A stretch of 64,000 bases of DNA from Anaerosolibacter carboniphilus (GTDB lineage Bacteria; Bacillota; Clostridia; Peptostreptococcales; Thermotaleaceae), in contig NZ_JACHEN010000001.1 in assembly GCF_014205875.1 (NCBI RefSeq), forward strand, positions 398,543 to 462,542, written 5' to 3'. Shown one piece after another: positions 1-9,648 of the stretch (its first letter is position 1; each line of letters opens with the position of its first letter). The position numbers and the translations under genes are program-made. The notes beneath the pieces are model-generated. The model was not told the origin of the DNA and ran no database searches. It was given only the letters and a program-made list of their open reading frames with translations.

Positions 1-2
1 AT

Positions 3-554
3 GAAACCTTCAACAGTCTTCTTCGCAACATTTCAGATGAAAATAAATTGGTCTACTATGGATATGGCATAAAGGGGTGGGATCGCCCTTCAAAGGCAGT
101 TACAGAGATTAAAAAGATATTTCCAACAGATACTTTTACAGAAAAAACAGCACAGTACTTGCCCATTATAAGATTTATGACTTTCTTAATATTCATAGGA
201 ACATTTATATCGATACTGTTCTTTATATCTACAAGCGGTATATTATATTTTAAAATTTTCAACGAGATACAGAAAGACAGGCATGAATTTATATCTCTAA
301 AGAAGATGGGGGTAGCCAATGACGAGATGAAGACAATCATAAGCACCCAATGTGGAATTATGTTCTTGCTGCCTTTTGTAGTAGCACTGAGCCATTCAGT
401 GTTTGCAATAAAGTCCTTAAGCAATATCTTGGGCGATAATCTCTCGGGATATTTCCTAGTCATTGCATCCATTTATTTGGGACTTCAGTTGGCATACTTT
501 GTATTTGCAAGGACCATGTATGTTATGCAGATTGATCATTGGGTCAAAGGATGA
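3..554 (+). CDS. BceB-like ABC transporter permease, C-terminal part (cut by window edge)
   Basis: The reading frame is open from the window start, so only the last ~183 residues are seen. They contain a hydrophobic segment near FISTSGILYF, a cytoplasmic stretch with EIQKDRHEFISLKKMG, and two further membrane segments. This is the FtsX-type end of BceB/VraG-like permeases, where 'LKKMG(V)' commonly sits in the loop before the last helices. BceAB transporters free lipid II cycle intermediates from bacitracin-like peptides. The next genes, uppP and dedA, act on the same lipid carrier, which supports this reading. The N-terminus, extracellular domain and ATPase lie outside the window, so substrate is not provable here. 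Confidence 0.75.
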   Translation, partial: ETFNSLLRNISDENKLVYYGYGIKGWDRPSKAVTEIKKIFPTDTFTEKTAQYLPIIRFMTFLIFIGTFISILFFISTSGILYFKIFNEIQKDRHEFISLKKMGVANDEMKTIISTQCGIMFLLPFVVALSHSVFAIKSLSNILGDNLSGYFLVIASIYLGLQLAYFVFARTMYVMQIDHWVKG

Positions 555-575
555 AATGAAGAAGAGGTGGGTTAG

Positions 576-1424
576 GTGAATACTTTATTGTTTATTATTC
601 AATCCATGTTATTAGGGATTGTAGAAGGCATAACAGAGTTTTTACCCGTTTCCTCAACGGGGCACATCATTATTTTTCAAAACTTGATAGGATTTAAGGG
701 TACAAATCTCCACTATGTGGGGATGTACACCTATGTAATACAACTAGGTGCGATTTTAGCGGTTATCCTACTGTACTGGAGAAAAATAAAAGAAACTCTT
801 ATAGATTTCTTTCCAGGAAGTGTAGGATATGAAAAATCGGGCTTTAAGTTTTGGTTTATGATATTCATCGCATGTATTCCTGGAGGTATTTGTCAACTGT
901 TATTTGATGACCTAGCAGATAAATATTTATTTACGCCCATATCTGTAGCCATCACTTTATTTGCAGGGGGCATATGGATGATATATGCTGAAAAGAAATT
1001 TAGGAATAAGGATGCAATAGATCAAGGGATAAATGTTACAGCCAAGCAAGCCCTAATCATTGGATTGTTTCAATGTCTAGCAATAATTCCTGGTATGTCT
1101 CGATCCGCATCAACGATTATTGGTGGTTGGGTTTCAGGTCTTTCTACTGTTGTAGCTGCAGAGTTCTCGTTCTTTTTAGCCATCCCTGTGATGGTAGGGA
1201 TGAGCTTTTTAAAAATCGTAAAGGTCGGAGGAATCGCCAGCCTCACTTCGCTAGAAATAATTTCCCTTGCCGTCGGATTTCTTGTGTCCTTTGGGGTAGC
1301 TTTGATTGTTGTAAAAAAATTCATTTCATATTTAAAGAAAAGACCCATGAAGATATTTGCAATATATAGAATGCTATTTGCAGGAGTAGTGTTGCTGGCA
1401 GGATTTTTAGGCGTATTTTATTGA
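576..1424 (+). CDS. uppP: Undecaprenyl-diphosphatase UppP (BacA)
   Basis: A 282-aa polytopic membrane enzyme that dephosphorylates undecaprenyl pyrophosphate to regenerate the lipid carrier for peptidoglycan precursors; excess gives bacitracin resistance. Both family motifs are present: EGITEFLPVSSTGH near residue 17 and PGMSRSAST near residue 172. Length is typical. It begins with GTG at 576 behind GAAGAGGTGGG, 21 nt after the permease stop, and the DedA gene follows within 26 nt, so the three are probably co-transcribed. Confidence 0.95.
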   Translation: MNTLLFIIQSMLLGIVEGITEFLPVSSTGHIIIFQNLIGFKGTNLHYVGMYTYVIQLGAILAVILLYWRKIKETLIDFFPGSVGYEKSGFKFWFMIFIACIPGGICQLLFDDLADKYLFTPISVAITLFAGGIWMIYAEKKFRNKDAIDQGINVTAKQALIIGLFQCLAIIPGMSRSASTIIGGWVSGLSTVVAAEFSFFLAIPVMVGMSFLKIVKVGGIASLTSLEIISLAVGFLVSFGVALIVVKKFISYLKKRPMKIFAIYRMLFAGVVLLAGFLGVFY

Positions 1425-1449
1425 ATAAAGATTGAGAAAGAGAGGTTAC

Positions 1450-2061
1450 ATGGAAAACTGGATTGTTCATATGTTAGAAAAGTTTGGTTACCTGGGTGTT
1501 TTTCTTATGATGACACTGGAAAATATCTTTCCGCCAATACCTTCTGAAGTCGTCCTTACATTTGGAGGATATATAACTACACGCACGGAATTGAGCATTT
1601 GGGGTGTAGCAGCATCAGCAACAGGTGGATCTGTCTTAGGCGCGGTGATCCTTTACAGAATAGGGTTGTTGCTGGGAATGGAGGATTTAGAAAAAATAAT
1701 AGGTCGATGGGGATATATACTTCGAATAAAGATAGAAGATATTTATAAAGCGGATGCATGGTTCAAACGTTACGGGTACTGGACGATTTTCTTCTTTCGA
1801 ATGATTCCTTTCATCCGAAGTTTGATATCCATTCCTGCGGGCATAGCCAACATGAAATGCGGTCTTTTCTTGTTATTAACAGTGACAGGAACCTTCGTTT
1901 GGAATATACTTCTTATTTGGATGGGCACTATCTTCGATGAGTCGTGGAAAGATGTGTTAATGTGGATGGATCGTTATTCAAATATCACATATGGCATTCT
2001 TACCCTAGCCGCTGTTGTTTTTATAGCTGGAAGAATTCATAGAAGAAGAGATGAAGCCTAA
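1450..2061 (+). CDS. DedA-family membrane protein (candidate undecaprenyl phosphate translocase)
   Basis: A 203-aa integral membrane protein with the DedA motifs: ENIFPPIPSEVVLTFGGY near residue 24 and FFRMIPFIRSLISIPAG near residue 110, holding the conserved Arg and Pro-Ala-Gly. DedA proteins such as UptA are now known to return undecaprenyl phosphate across the membrane. The ATG at 1450 with GAGAGG just upstream is preferred over a TTG at 1432 with no ribosome site. Position directly after uppP suggests the two recycle the same carrier; that link is inference. Confidence 0.88.
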   Translation: MENWIVHMLEKFGYLGVFLMMTLENIFPPIPSEVVLTFGGYITTRTELSIWGVAASATGGSVLGAVILYRIGLLLGMEDLEKIIGRWGYILRIKIEDIYKADAWFKRYGYWTIFFFRMIPFIRSLISIPAGIANMKCGLFLLLTVTGTFVWNILLIWMGTIFDESWKDVLMWMDRYSNITYGILTLAAVVFIAGRIHRRRDEA

Positions 2062-2083
2062 AATTTTGGTGAGATGAAGGTAA

Positions 2084-2135
2084 ATATAGAAGCAGAAGGG
2101 CAAGCGTGTATAACCTTGCCCTTCTGCTTCTATAT
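2084..2135. terminator. Bidirectional intrinsic terminator after dedA
   Basis: A perfect 20-bp inverted repeat (2084-2103 with 2116-2135, 12-nt loop) containing the core AGAAGGGCAA. A near-identical core recurs at 7008 and 52233, each time next to a LysM gene remnant. Confidence 0.85.
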
Positions 2136-2137
2136 TT

Positions 2138-2200
2138 TCTATCAAGGAATCATCTTGGTCAATATGGATCTTGCTTGAATCAGTGATACTTGATGTTATC
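2138..2200 (-). pseudogene. Relic of LysM / L,D-transpeptidase 3' end (copy A)
   Basis: Read on the minus strand this stretch resembles the last ~15 codons of the LysM genes at 7.1, 16.6, 19.8 and 52.3 kb: an 'SITD...IH(Y)' core ending just before the shared terminator hairpin. It is badly degraded, and nothing recognisable lies further upstream on the minus strand. This is the most truncated member of the series. Confidence 0.45.
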
Positions 2201-2643
2201 CAGTTATCAGGACAAATGAAAGCACATTTTTAAGCGTTTTTTGATTACAAATAATTTTAACAGCATATTCGTAATCAAATATAAATATTTAAATTTCATG
2301 TGGCGTATTTGGTACAGCAGTAGCAGAAAAATATTGCATAAGTACCTGAAACTTTTTAAAAGCAGAATCGTCTATATATAAAAGCATAATTTAAAAGAGG
2401 AGTTTTAAAAAAAATGAATATATAAGGACTAATGGTGATAGTAGTAATCATTTTGGTAGCCTATTCCCAAAATGGGTATATTCAAAAAGAGTAGCGTTGA
2501 AATATTCATGTGATAAAGATTACAGAAAACGCTAAGTCTTTAGATATAGAGCATGCAGCCAGTAGATCGCAAGAAAGATATGATAAAAAATAATTTGAGA
2601 ATTATATAGTTTAAGTAGTTTAAGTTGTATCGAAAATTGTACA
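2201..2643. other. Gene-free stretch before the DUF4153 gene
   Basis: AT-rich DNA. Short broken frames such as MVIVVIILVAYSQNGYI (from 2431, plus strand) hint at a decayed membrane or secreted protein, but several stops interrupt it and no family is recognisable. Confidence 0.3.
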
Positions 2644-2659
2644 AGAGGGGTGAAATGTA

Positions 2660-4453
2660 ATGAGACGTTTGAAAGAAGTTTTAATTAACAGTATCAAAGG
2701 TATCTCTTTAGCGGGATTTCGTTTTCCAATGACGGTGGTTAGCTTATTAGCAGCCGCTTCGATTATTTTTAGGTTGATCGCGATTGATGAGACACTGCCT
2801 CTGATGCTTGAAAAGCTGATTTTTACATTTGCGGTAGGCGCAGTTTTGGGTATGGTTGCACAGTTCACAGTTGAAAGATTTCAGAAGTTTTCCGGAAAGC
2901 GAGTCTTGGTCTATGGGGCAGCATTACTACTCCTCGTAGGCTACTTTCTGATTTTATTGCCTGCACCCGAAATCAGTGCTGAGATCACAGTAAGAAGTTT
3001 GGTTGCAGTCTTTGCGTTAGTTTGCATGGTACTATGGATTCCGCCCTATAAATCGGAGGTCAACTTCAACTTGGTTGCTCTAGTTCACTTTAAATCAGTT
3101 TTTACTTCTTTGCTCTATTCAGGTGTTCTCTCAGCAGGAATTGCAGCTATTATTGGAGCTGTTGACATTTTGCTTTTTAAAGTCAACCATGATACGTATG
3201 CTTATACCATGACGGTCATCTGGGTGGTATTTGCTCCTGTTTATTATTTATCACTCCTGCCAAAGTTCAATTCGAAATCTGAAGAAGATCAAAGCATGAT
3301 CGAACGTGCCAGTAGTTATCCGAAATTCCTTGATATTCTGATTTCGAAGATCGCAATTCCCTTGATCAGCGCCTATACTTTGGTATTGATCGCTTATTTT
3401 CTAAAGATCCTTTTCACACGTACATGGCCTTCTGGACAGGTTGGACCAATGGTATTGATTTATTCCATAGCCGGTCTTTTGATTTTTATTCTATCAAGTT
3501 TACTGGAAAATCGATTTGCTTTATTCTACCGTAAGGTATTCCCGAAAATTCTCATTCCTGTTGTTATCATGCAATTAATTTCTGTTGGGATTCGTTTGAA
3601 CACCTATGGTGTGACGGAGTCAAGATACTACATGGCTATTTTTGGTGTCTTTTCCATTCTGGCAGGAGTGCTTTTAAGTTTTAGCTCGGTTTCAAAAAAT
3701 GGACGAATTGCAGTACTTGCCGCTGCTTTTGCGATTATTTCAATCATTCCCCCCGTAGATGCCTTTACCGTTTCTCGTCGCAGTCAAATTAACAGAATTG
3801 AATCCATCCTTGAAAAGGAAGGTATGCTGATGGATGGTAAACTTGTCAAGAAAGAAGATGCATCAGAATATACGAGAATCGAGACGACTAATATTTTGCA
3901 TTATCTTGAAAGAAACAGTTCGTTGGAGTACATTCGTTGGCTGCCAGAGAATTTTACAATCTATCACGATATGAAACAAACCTTTGGATTTGAAGCCACA
4001 TATACTAACTATACAGATGGAGGCCGACGATATGTTTATGTTTCACTGGATGCCCAGCAACCTTTGCCGGTTTCGGGATATGATGTGCTGCTCAATGCCT
4101 TTGTAGGAAGATATATGAATGAAAAGGAAATGAATGATCGTGATTTTGAATTCAATGGTAAGAACTATCGATTGAAAGTGAATAGGATTACCAATGATGA
4201 AGTGCGTGTTTCGATCTTAGATTCATCGGGTATTGAGCTTGTTGGAACAGGTCTCAATGAATTTGCCCAAGGACTCATTGGTGAGACCAACGTGACGAAG
4301 GAGGCATTACCGCCAAAAGAGATGAGCTTCGACGTCACAAATAACGAATATAAGTTGAAAATTATTTTCCAAAATATCAGTTATACATCTGGAAGTGACT
4401 CCGATTCAGGCACTGACTATGGGATCTATGTTTTGTTTGCAACACCTAAGTAA
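2660..4453 (+). CDS. DUF4153 domain membrane protein
   Basis: 597 residues: about a dozen hydrophobic segments in residues 15-390, then a soluble region of ~210 residues. The spacing of membrane segments and the aromatic-rich soluble tail match the DUF4153 family, whose function is unknown. The ATG at 2660 has AGAGGGG nine bases upstream. It stands alone between two terminators, so it is probably monocistronic. No enzymatic motif is visible. Confidence 0.75.
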   Translation: MRRLKEVLINSIKGISLAGFRFPMTVVSLLAAASIIFRLIAIDETLPLMLEKLIFTFAVGAVLGMVAQFTVERFQKFSGKRVLVYGAALLLLVGYFLILLPAPEISAEITVRSLVAVFALVCMVLWIPPYKSEVNFNLVALVHFKSVFTSLLYSGVLSAGIAAIIGAVDILLFKVNHDTYAYTMTVIWVVFAPVYYLSLLPKFNSKSEEDQSMIERASSYPKFLDILISKIAIPLISAYTLVLIAYFLKILFTRTWPSGQVGPMVLIYSIAGLLIFILSSLLENRFALFYRKVFPKILIPVVIMQLISVGIRLNTYGVTESRYYMAIFGVFSILAGVLLSFSSVSKNGRIAVLAAAFAIISIIPPVDAFTVSRRSQINRIESILEKEGMLMDGKLVKKEDASEYTRIETTNILHYLERNSSLEYIRWLPENFTIYHDMKQTFGFEATYTNYTDGGRRYVYVSLDAQQPLPVSGYDVLLNAFVGRYMNEKEMNDRDFEFNGKNYRLKVNRITNDEVRVSILDSSGIELVGTGLNEFAQGLIGETNVTKEALPPKEMSFDVTNNEYKLKIIFQNISYTSGSDSDSGTDYGIYVLFATPK

Positions 4454-4476
4454 AAGAACTGAATCGCCACTGTATG

Positions 4477-4527
4477 AAAGGGTCTGGACTATCTGCATCT
4501 TAAAGTGCAACATAGGCAGACCCTTTT
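4477..4527 (+). terminator. Intrinsic terminator of the DUF4153 gene
   Basis: Inverted repeat AAAGGGTCTG / CAGACCCTTT with a 30-nt loop, followed by TTTTATATTG. Confidence 0.75.
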
Positions 4528-4798
4528 ATATTGTCTATTTTCTACAGCGGTTTCCAAAGTACTATGTGTCTTAAGGGACATAATGTGTCTCCTAATATTG
4601 TGTTGCATACATTTGTACCATTGAAACCGTACAGTAGCAATGATACAATTTTTTTAAGGTATAAATTGTATGCAAGGGAGGTTTGTTAGAAAGTACTATG
4701 TAGTAGACTGATTTGCAAAGAAAGTGTTTGAGGGGAATGCTACTAAGGTATGCATATTGTGATGGAACAATAAATTAAACACCATAAAAATTAAAGGA
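4528..4798. other. Upstream region of ilvE
   Basis: Contains a 9-bp inverted repeat (ATACAATTT at 4643-4651, partner at 4663-4671) that might be an operator or leader hairpin. No T-box specifier/antiterminator signature is seen. Confidence 0.35.
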
Positions 4799-4807
4799 GT
4801 GATTTAT

Positions 4808-5833
4808 ATGGCGAAAGCTGTGGACATCGATTGGGGTAAATTAGGTTTTAACTATATAAAAACTGACTATCGTTATATCTCTGTATGGAAGTCTGGAAGC
4901 TGGGATGATGGTAAGCTGACCGAAGACAATACTTTGACCATAAGCGAAGGTTCAGCAGCCCTCCATTACGGACAGCAATGCTTCGAGGGCTTGAAGGCAT
5001 ATAGAACAAAGGATGGTAAGATACAACTCTTCAGGCCGGATCAAAATGCAAAGCGTATGAAAGACAGCTGCAGACGGCTTCTGATGCCTGAAATACCGGA
5101 AGAAAAATTCATTGATGCCTGCGTACAAGTTGCAAAGGCCAATGAGCACTATGTACCACCGTACGGCATGGGTGCTACACTCTATCTTCGGCCTTTCGTG
5201 ATTGGCGTTGGAGATAACATCGGTGTAAAGCCTGCCCCTGAGTACATTTTTGGTGTATTTTGCATTCCTGTAGGGCCGTATTTTAAGGGCGGCATGAATC
5301 CCGTCAACTTTATGATTTCCGAATATGACAGAGCAGCACCCTACGGAACAGGTGCAGCCAAGGTCGGAGGCAACTATGCTGCAAGCTTGATGCCCCATGA
5401 AGTGGCTGTAAAGAAAGGCTTTGCAGACTGCATTTATCTTGACCCGTTGACGCATAGCAAGATAGAAGAGGTTGGTGCTGCAAACTTCTTTGGAATTACC
5501 AAGGATAATAAATTTGTTACACCAAAATCCGAATCCATTCTCCCAAGCATCACAAAGTATTCCTTGATGCATGTGGCGAAGGAATATATGGGCATGGAAG
5601 TTGAAGAAAGAGATGTACGGATCGATAATCTGGATGAATTGACAGAAGCTGGAGCTTGCGGGACTGCGGCAGTCATTACTCCCATCGGTGGTATAGAATA
5701 CAATGGTAAACTCCATGTATTCTATAGCGAAAAGGAAGTAGGACCAGTCACCAGAAAGCTCTATGACATACTTTGTGGAATTCAGTTCGGGGATGTGAAA
5801 GCTCCCGAAGGCTGGATGGTCGAAGTCAAATAA
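4808..5833 (+). CDS. ilvE: Branched-chain amino acid aminotransferase
   Basis: A 341-aa PLP fold-type IV enzyme that interconverts Leu/Ile/Val with their 2-oxo acids using glutamate. The Schiff-base lysine is in [12 protein letters not shown] at about residue 185, and the N-terminal [15 protein letters not shown] is the substrate/cofactor strand of the long (type II) BCAT subgroup. AAAGGAG lies eight bases before ATG 4808; a GTG at 4799 overlaps that site and is rejected. No other isoleucine/valine biosynthesis genes are adjacent, so a catabolic role is equally possible. Confidence 0.92.
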   Translation: MAKAVDIDWGKLGFNYIKTDYRYISVWKSGSWDDGKLTEDNTLTISEGSAALHYGQQCFEGLKAYRTKDGKIQLFRPDQNAKRMKDSCRRLLMPEIPEEKFIDACVQVAKANEHYVPPYGMGATLYLRPFVIGVGDNIGVKPAPEYIFGVFCIPVGPYFKGGMNPVNFMISEYDRAAPYGTGAAKVGGNYAASLMPHEVAVKKGFADCIYLDPLTHSKIEEVGAANFFGITKDNKFVTPKSESILPSITKYSLMHVAKEYMGMEVEERDVRIDNLDELTEAGACGTAAVITPIGGIEYNGKLHVFYSEKEVGPVTRKLYDILCGIQFGDVKAPEGWMVEVK

Positions 5834-5932
5834 ATGCGTTATTGTACATGAAAGAAGAAAAAGTGAGAGAAATGTTGGGGCTCTCTTCAGTGTTTATGGG
5901 AAGTATTAAATATTAAGGTAGGTGGAAGATAG

Positions 5933-6913
5933 ATGAAAGCTATTCAAATGTCAAGATTTGGGGGACCTGAAGTCTTGGAATACACAGAAGTCGATGAACC
6001 TATCCCTGCTACAAGCGAAGTACGCGTTCGACTGTTTGCTGCGGGTATTAACCCGAATGAAGCATATATTCGTACTGGTACATATTCTTTTTATACTCCT
6101 GAGTTGCCGTATACACCTGGGTTTGATGGAGCGGGCGTTGTAGATGCTGTAGGTGAGGGGGTAAAGCATCTCAAAATAGGAGACCGCGTTTTTGTAGCTG
6201 CATTGCTTGCAAAGCGAAATACCGGAACATATGCACAAAAGGTAGTCTGCGATGCCAATGCTGTTCATAGATTGCCCGAGTCAATATCTTACCAGCAAGG
6301 TGCATCTCTCGGTATTCCAGCATTAACTGCTTATCGCGCATTATTTCACAGAGCAAAGATCAAACCGGGTGAGACTGTTTTGATTCACGGTGCAAGCGGT
6401 GGCGTTGGTTTGTTGGTTGTTCAAATGGCTAAAGGAATCGGAGCGACAGTGATTGGAACTGCAAGTATAGAAGAGGGAAAGTCTTTGGTGAAAGCTTCAG
6501 GCGCTACACATGTACTCGAGCACATAACAGAGGGTTCCATCGATAAAATAATTTCTCTGACAAATGGTAAAGGACCGGAGGTTATCATCGAGTTTTTAGC
6601 AAATATGAATTTAGAGACTGATCTGAAGATGATTGCACCATATGGTCGTATCGTTGTAGTTGGCAATCGAGGCAGTCTGGAAATCAATCCGAGATTGGCC
6701 ATGATGAAAGAAGCAGATATCTTAGGTATGGCTCTTTGGAATGCGTCACCTGATGAGTACAATGCAAGTTTACATGCTGTCGAAGCTTTCTTGGAATCTG
6801 GTATGTTGCATCCGGAAGTTGGGGACGAATTAACCTTAGAAGAAGCCGAAAAAGCACATGCTCAAATATTAAATAAAAAAGCCCGTGGAAAGATGATACT
6901 TTCCATCGATTAA
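5933..6913 (+). CDS. Quinone oxidoreductase-like MDR protein
   Basis: A 326-aa zinc-free medium-chain reductase. The N-terminal GroES-like domain begins MKAIQMSRFGGPEVLEY, typical of QOR. The Rossmann nucleotide site is GASGGVGLLVVQMAKGIGA near residue 152. No Cys/His catalytic zinc ligands are present. The family reduces quinones or activated alkenes with NADPH. ATG 5933 follows AGGTAGGTGG. It lies 99 bp after ilvE; co-transcription is uncertain because a weak GAGAGA...TCTCTC repeat lies between them. Confidence 0.85.
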   Translation: MKAIQMSRFGGPEVLEYTEVDEPIPATSEVRVRLFAAGINPNEAYIRTGTYSFYTPELPYTPGFDGAGVVDAVGEGVKHLKIGDRVFVAALLAKRNTGTYAQKVVCDANAVHRLPESISYQQGASLGIPALTAYRALFHRAKIKPGETVLIHGASGGVGLLVVQMAKGIGATVIGTASIEEGKSLVKASGATHVLEHITEGSIDKIISLTNGKGPEVIIEFLANMNLETDLKMIAPYGRIVVVGNRGSLEINPRLAMMKEADILGMALWNASPDEYNASLHAVEAFLESGMLHPEVGDELTLEEAEKAHAQILNKKARGKMILSID

Positions 6914-7007
6914 AGCATAGGATAAACAGAGTAGATTCTAAAAAAATTTGAGGTTCTGATTTTACTCAACAACTTTTGCTGATTGACAGCGTTTCTGAGC
7001 TTTTTGC

Positions 7008-7049
7008 AAAAGTAGAAGGGCAAGATTGTTTAATTGCCCTTCTACTTTT
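7008..7049. terminator. Bidirectional hairpin at LysM relic B
   Basis: Perfect 16-bp repeat AAAAGTAGAAGGGCAA / its complement, flanked by A and T runs so that it can stop transcription in both directions. It sits downstream of the quinone reductase gene. Confidence 0.85.
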
Positions 7050-7065
7050 TATATTTCTATCTAGG

Positions 7066-7168
7066 AATGAGTAGTTTTTGCCTTGCATAAATCATATTTG
7101 GGTCAGTAATACTATTTTCTATGAGAAGAGCTTCATAGCTTACACCTTCAAGTTTTAGGGGCAGTTGA
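7066..7168 (-). pseudogene. LysM-domain 3' fragment (copy B)
   Basis: The minus strand reads KLEGVSYEALLIENSITDP, then NMIYARQKLLIPR and a stop, the second half of a LysM repeat. Everything upstream, including the catalytic domain seen in copies at 16.6 and 52.3 kb, is missing. It cannot be translated from a start of its own and is a relic. Confidence 0.75.
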
Positions 7169-7224
7169 AATGAAAAGTAGTTTAATGATACTTGACCAAT
7201 ATGCAAACCTGAAGTATATGAGTA

Positions 7225-7247
7225 GACCGCCGGCAAAGCCGGCGGTC
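7225..7247. terminator. GC-rich hairpin at the 3' end of the aminotransferase gene
   Basis: GACCGCCGGC and GCCGGCGGTC pair perfectly around a 3-nt loop, 33 bp beyond the stop of the minus-strand gene. There is no T tract, so it may stabilise the mRNA end rather than terminate. Confidence 0.6.
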
Positions 7248-7279
7248 ATGATTCAAACTGGGGCTATGTGTTCTATTCT

Positions 7280-8596
7280 CTATCTTTGTGCTTCAAACTG
7301 TCTTAGAAGTTTAACAAACAATTCAGGAATCTTTGCCATATTTTCAGGAGTTTCTACGAATGAAATTCTGAATTGTGTGCTTCCTGGATTATGCTCGCCT
7401 GCCTGAATATCATAGAATCCTTTCATAGGTGCGATCAGAAGTGTTGTTTCAACACCTCCGATGTTAACAGATCCTTCTCCTGCACAATATAAAACGAAGT
7501 CAATTGCATCAAATCCAGGTTTTACTACATTTCTAACGTCAATTACTGTGTATATGGATGCATCAGGGCTGGACACAATCAAACTAGGTTCCTGCGCCTT
7601 CAGACCGTTATACACATTGACTATTTGTTCTCTGTAGTATTCTCGAATATTCTTGCACCATTCAGCAATTTGTTCCTTGCTTTCATGTGCTAGTGCACCA
7701 AATATATACTGGCCGATAACATTGGCGCAAAGGTTTGCAGTATATTCAGCTACGGAACGATTGTTGAATTCAGCATTATCTGTGATCAAAGCGCCGATTC
7801 TTAAACCACAAGCATTCCATACCTTTGATGCAGTTTCAATACTAATTCTTCTACCTTCGATACCAGGTACATCTGCGTCAGTGACACCCCAGATACTTAC
7901 AAGTTTACTATCTTCTACATAATAGAGTTCACGATAAGCTTCATCACTGATCATCCACATGTTATATTTTACGCACAATTTAGCTAATTCTTTAAGTGTT
8001 TCGTAATCGTAGTACTGTCCTGTAGGATTGTCATAAGGTATGACAAGAAGTGCTCCAGGATTATGTGTTTTAATTGCCTCTTCGATTTTACTCAGTTCTG
8101 GAAGGTTGTACTTGCCGTCCTCGCCTAAATTACGTTTTACTGTAACTGTTTTACGTCCGGTTCTTTCTGCAAAAGAAATATAGTTGGTGTAGGCTGGATC
8201 GATCATCATAAGTGGTTTTTCACCAGTACCGGCAGCACCACAAACACCAATTAAAAGCAATTCCATAGCAGCAGATCCGCCGTCAGTTACCTGAACGAAC
8301 AATTTACTCGTATCAAAACCTTCACACTTTAGGATATTTTTAAATGCATCTTGACACTCTGTAAAACCAGCGGTTGTTGAATATCTCACAACACCCTTAG
8401 CAAATGGGCTTTCAGGCGCATTAAGTTCAAACATCCTTTTTTGCATAGCTGGATTTGTTGGGAGGGAAACGTTTCCAATACCTACATTAATTACAGCTTG
8501 GGGTTTGACTTTACGTTCCTCGTATTTCATTTGTGCAAGTCGTACAGCTGATGGTTTCCTTGATTCAAAGTGAGCTGATAGAATGGGTTTGCTCAT
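7280..8596 (-). CDS. Class I/II pyridoxal phosphate aminotransferase
   Basis: 438 residues, fold type I. The PLP lysine is in SIETASKVWNACGLRIGAL near residue 262, preceded by the cofactor-contact motifs PYDNPTGQYY and ISDEAYRELYY. The C-terminal RISFVETPE carries the substrate-carboxylate Arg. The family transfers amino groups between an amino acid and a 2-oxo acid; the substrate cannot be told. ATG 8596 has AAAGGAAG upstream. It is transcribed alone, convergent with the quinone reductase gene. Confidence 0.85.
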   Translation of the reverse strand: MSKPILSAHFESRKPSAVRLAQMKYEERKVKPQAVINVGIGNVSLPTNPAMQKRMFELNAPESPFAKGVVRYSTTAGFTECQDAFKNILKCEGFDTSKLFVQVTDGGSAAMELLLIGVCGAAGTGEKPLMMIDPAYTNYISFAERTGRKTVTVKRNLGEDGKYNLPELSKIEEAIKTHNPGALLVIPYDNPTGQYYDYETLKELAKLCVKYNMWMISDEAYRELYYVEDSKLVSIWGVTDADVPGIEGRRISIETASKVWNACGLRIGALITDNAEFNNRSVAEYTANLCANVIGQYIFGALAHESKEQIAEWCKNIREYYREQIVNVYNGLKAQEPSLIVSSPDASIYTVIDVRNVVKPGFDAIDFVLYCAGEGSVNIGGVETTLLIAPMKGFYDIQAGEHNPGSTQFRISFVETPENMAKIPELFVKLLRQFEAQR

Positions 8597-9082
8597 TAAT
8601 AAATCTTCCTTTCTAAAAGTATTTTTAACTTTCGTGTCACATTACTTTATCGATTCTAGTATACCATTATTTTTTTGGTATTCCCAATATGATTTTATCA
8701 TCAATTCATGTTTATTTCACTTCTTTTTTATATGCAACTTTAATGAAAAATGAATTTTCAAAACCATCTGTTATTAAACTTTTCTTATTCAATAAAAGCG
8801 CAAAGCGAAATACCAAATGATCACGAAATAAGGGGCTTCCTTATTAGTTATAAGTTATTATGAAAGAACTATCCGATTAAATAGATATAGTGGAACATAC
8901 CACAAGTAACGGCGGTTTTCACTGTAAATTTAGATGATATAACTAGAGAATTATATAGATATTTTATCCAATAAACCTACGAATAATATTTTTGTAGGTT
9001 TATTTTTTGTATATATAAGAAGGTATGAAAGGTAATAAATATCAATAAAATACAACAAAGTTTAACAAAGCGCAAAAAAGAA
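8597..9082. other. 550-bp divergent region with orphan terminator and dispersed motif
   Basis: Holds one copy (8890-8924, minus orientation) of a short motif also found at 28131, 50708 and 52061, and an intrinsic terminator (8970-9004 plus T run) that faces the plus strand although no plus-strand gene precedes it. A small RNA ending at 9010 is possible. Confidence 0.35.
8970..9009 (+). terminator. Orphan intrinsic terminator
   Basis: AATAAACCTAC pairs with GTAGGTTTATT over a 13-nt loop and is followed by TTTTT. There is no upstream plus-strand ORF for 2 kb. Confidence 0.75.
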
Positions 9083-9111
9083 TTGACTATAGTGAAAAAA
9101 TCTTTTATAAT
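9083..9111 (+). promoter_or_regulatory. Sigma-A promoter for the HTH-DUF4180 trio
   Basis: TTGACT, 17-bp spacer, TATAAT, 36 bp before the HTH start codon. Confidence 0.75.
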
Positions 9112-9146
9112 TTTACAATAATGCAATTAAGAAAGGATTCGATTCT

Positions 9147-9647
9147 ATGGAGAATAAATTTTATACAATAGATCAAGTTGCAGAACTGCTAGGTATGCAT
9201 CATAAGACGATCAGAAAGTTTATAAAGGAGGGTAAACTTGAAGCAAGTAAGGTTGGTAAGCAATGGAGAATTTCAGGACATGATATAAGTGTTTTTATAG
9301 AAAAAGACAATGTTAGAATAGGTAATGAAAAAGAAGATGAAGAGCTAAACATTGATTACTCTACGATAGGAGACGAGATAGAGACTACAGAGCAGCGGAT
9401 AAATGTGTCAGCTGTAGTAGATATTAACGAAACCGAAAAGGATGATTATATAAGAATTTCAAATACACTTATAGCTATAGCGAATTGTAAGGACCCTGAA
9501 ATCGGAAAATCCACAATTCAAGTAAAATATGATGAGAAAGATAAAAGATTAAGAGTTATTCTTTGGGGGAGCATAAAATTTATAGAAAGCATGTTAAGTT
9601 CAATCTCTATGCTTGTTGAGAAAACTGAAATAATGATAGGAGAGTAG
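9147..9647 (+). CDS. Excisionase-type helix-turn-helix protein with novel C-terminal domain
   Basis: 166 aa. Residues 5-55 (FYTIDQVAELLGMHHKTIRKF...KVGKQWRI) form the short MerR-like/excisionase helix-turn-helix with its wing. The remaining ~110 residues start with an acidic linker and end in a predicted alpha/beta domain with no family I recognise. It is the first gene of a packed trio (next start one base after this stop). The pairing with a DUF4180 protein suggests that it regulates or senses with it; the function is unknown. Confidence 0.75.
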   Translation: MENKFYTIDQVAELLGMHHKTIRKFIKEGKLEASKVGKQWRISGHDISVFIEKDNVRIGNEKEDEELNIDYSTIGDEIETTEQRINVSAVVDINETEKDDYIRISNTLIAIANCKDPEIGKSTIQVKYDEKDKRLRVILWGSIKFIESMLSSISMLVEKTEIMIGE

Positions 9648-9648
9648 T

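Noticed and set aside
4528..4798. Possible T-box leader before ilvE
   Set aside because: The conserved antiterminator sequence (AGGGTGGNACCGCG) and the specifier loop are absent.
4952..5716. Long minus-strand ORF opposite ilvE
   Set aside because: It is entirely antisense to ilvE, Cys-rich and without motifs; a shadow of codon structure.
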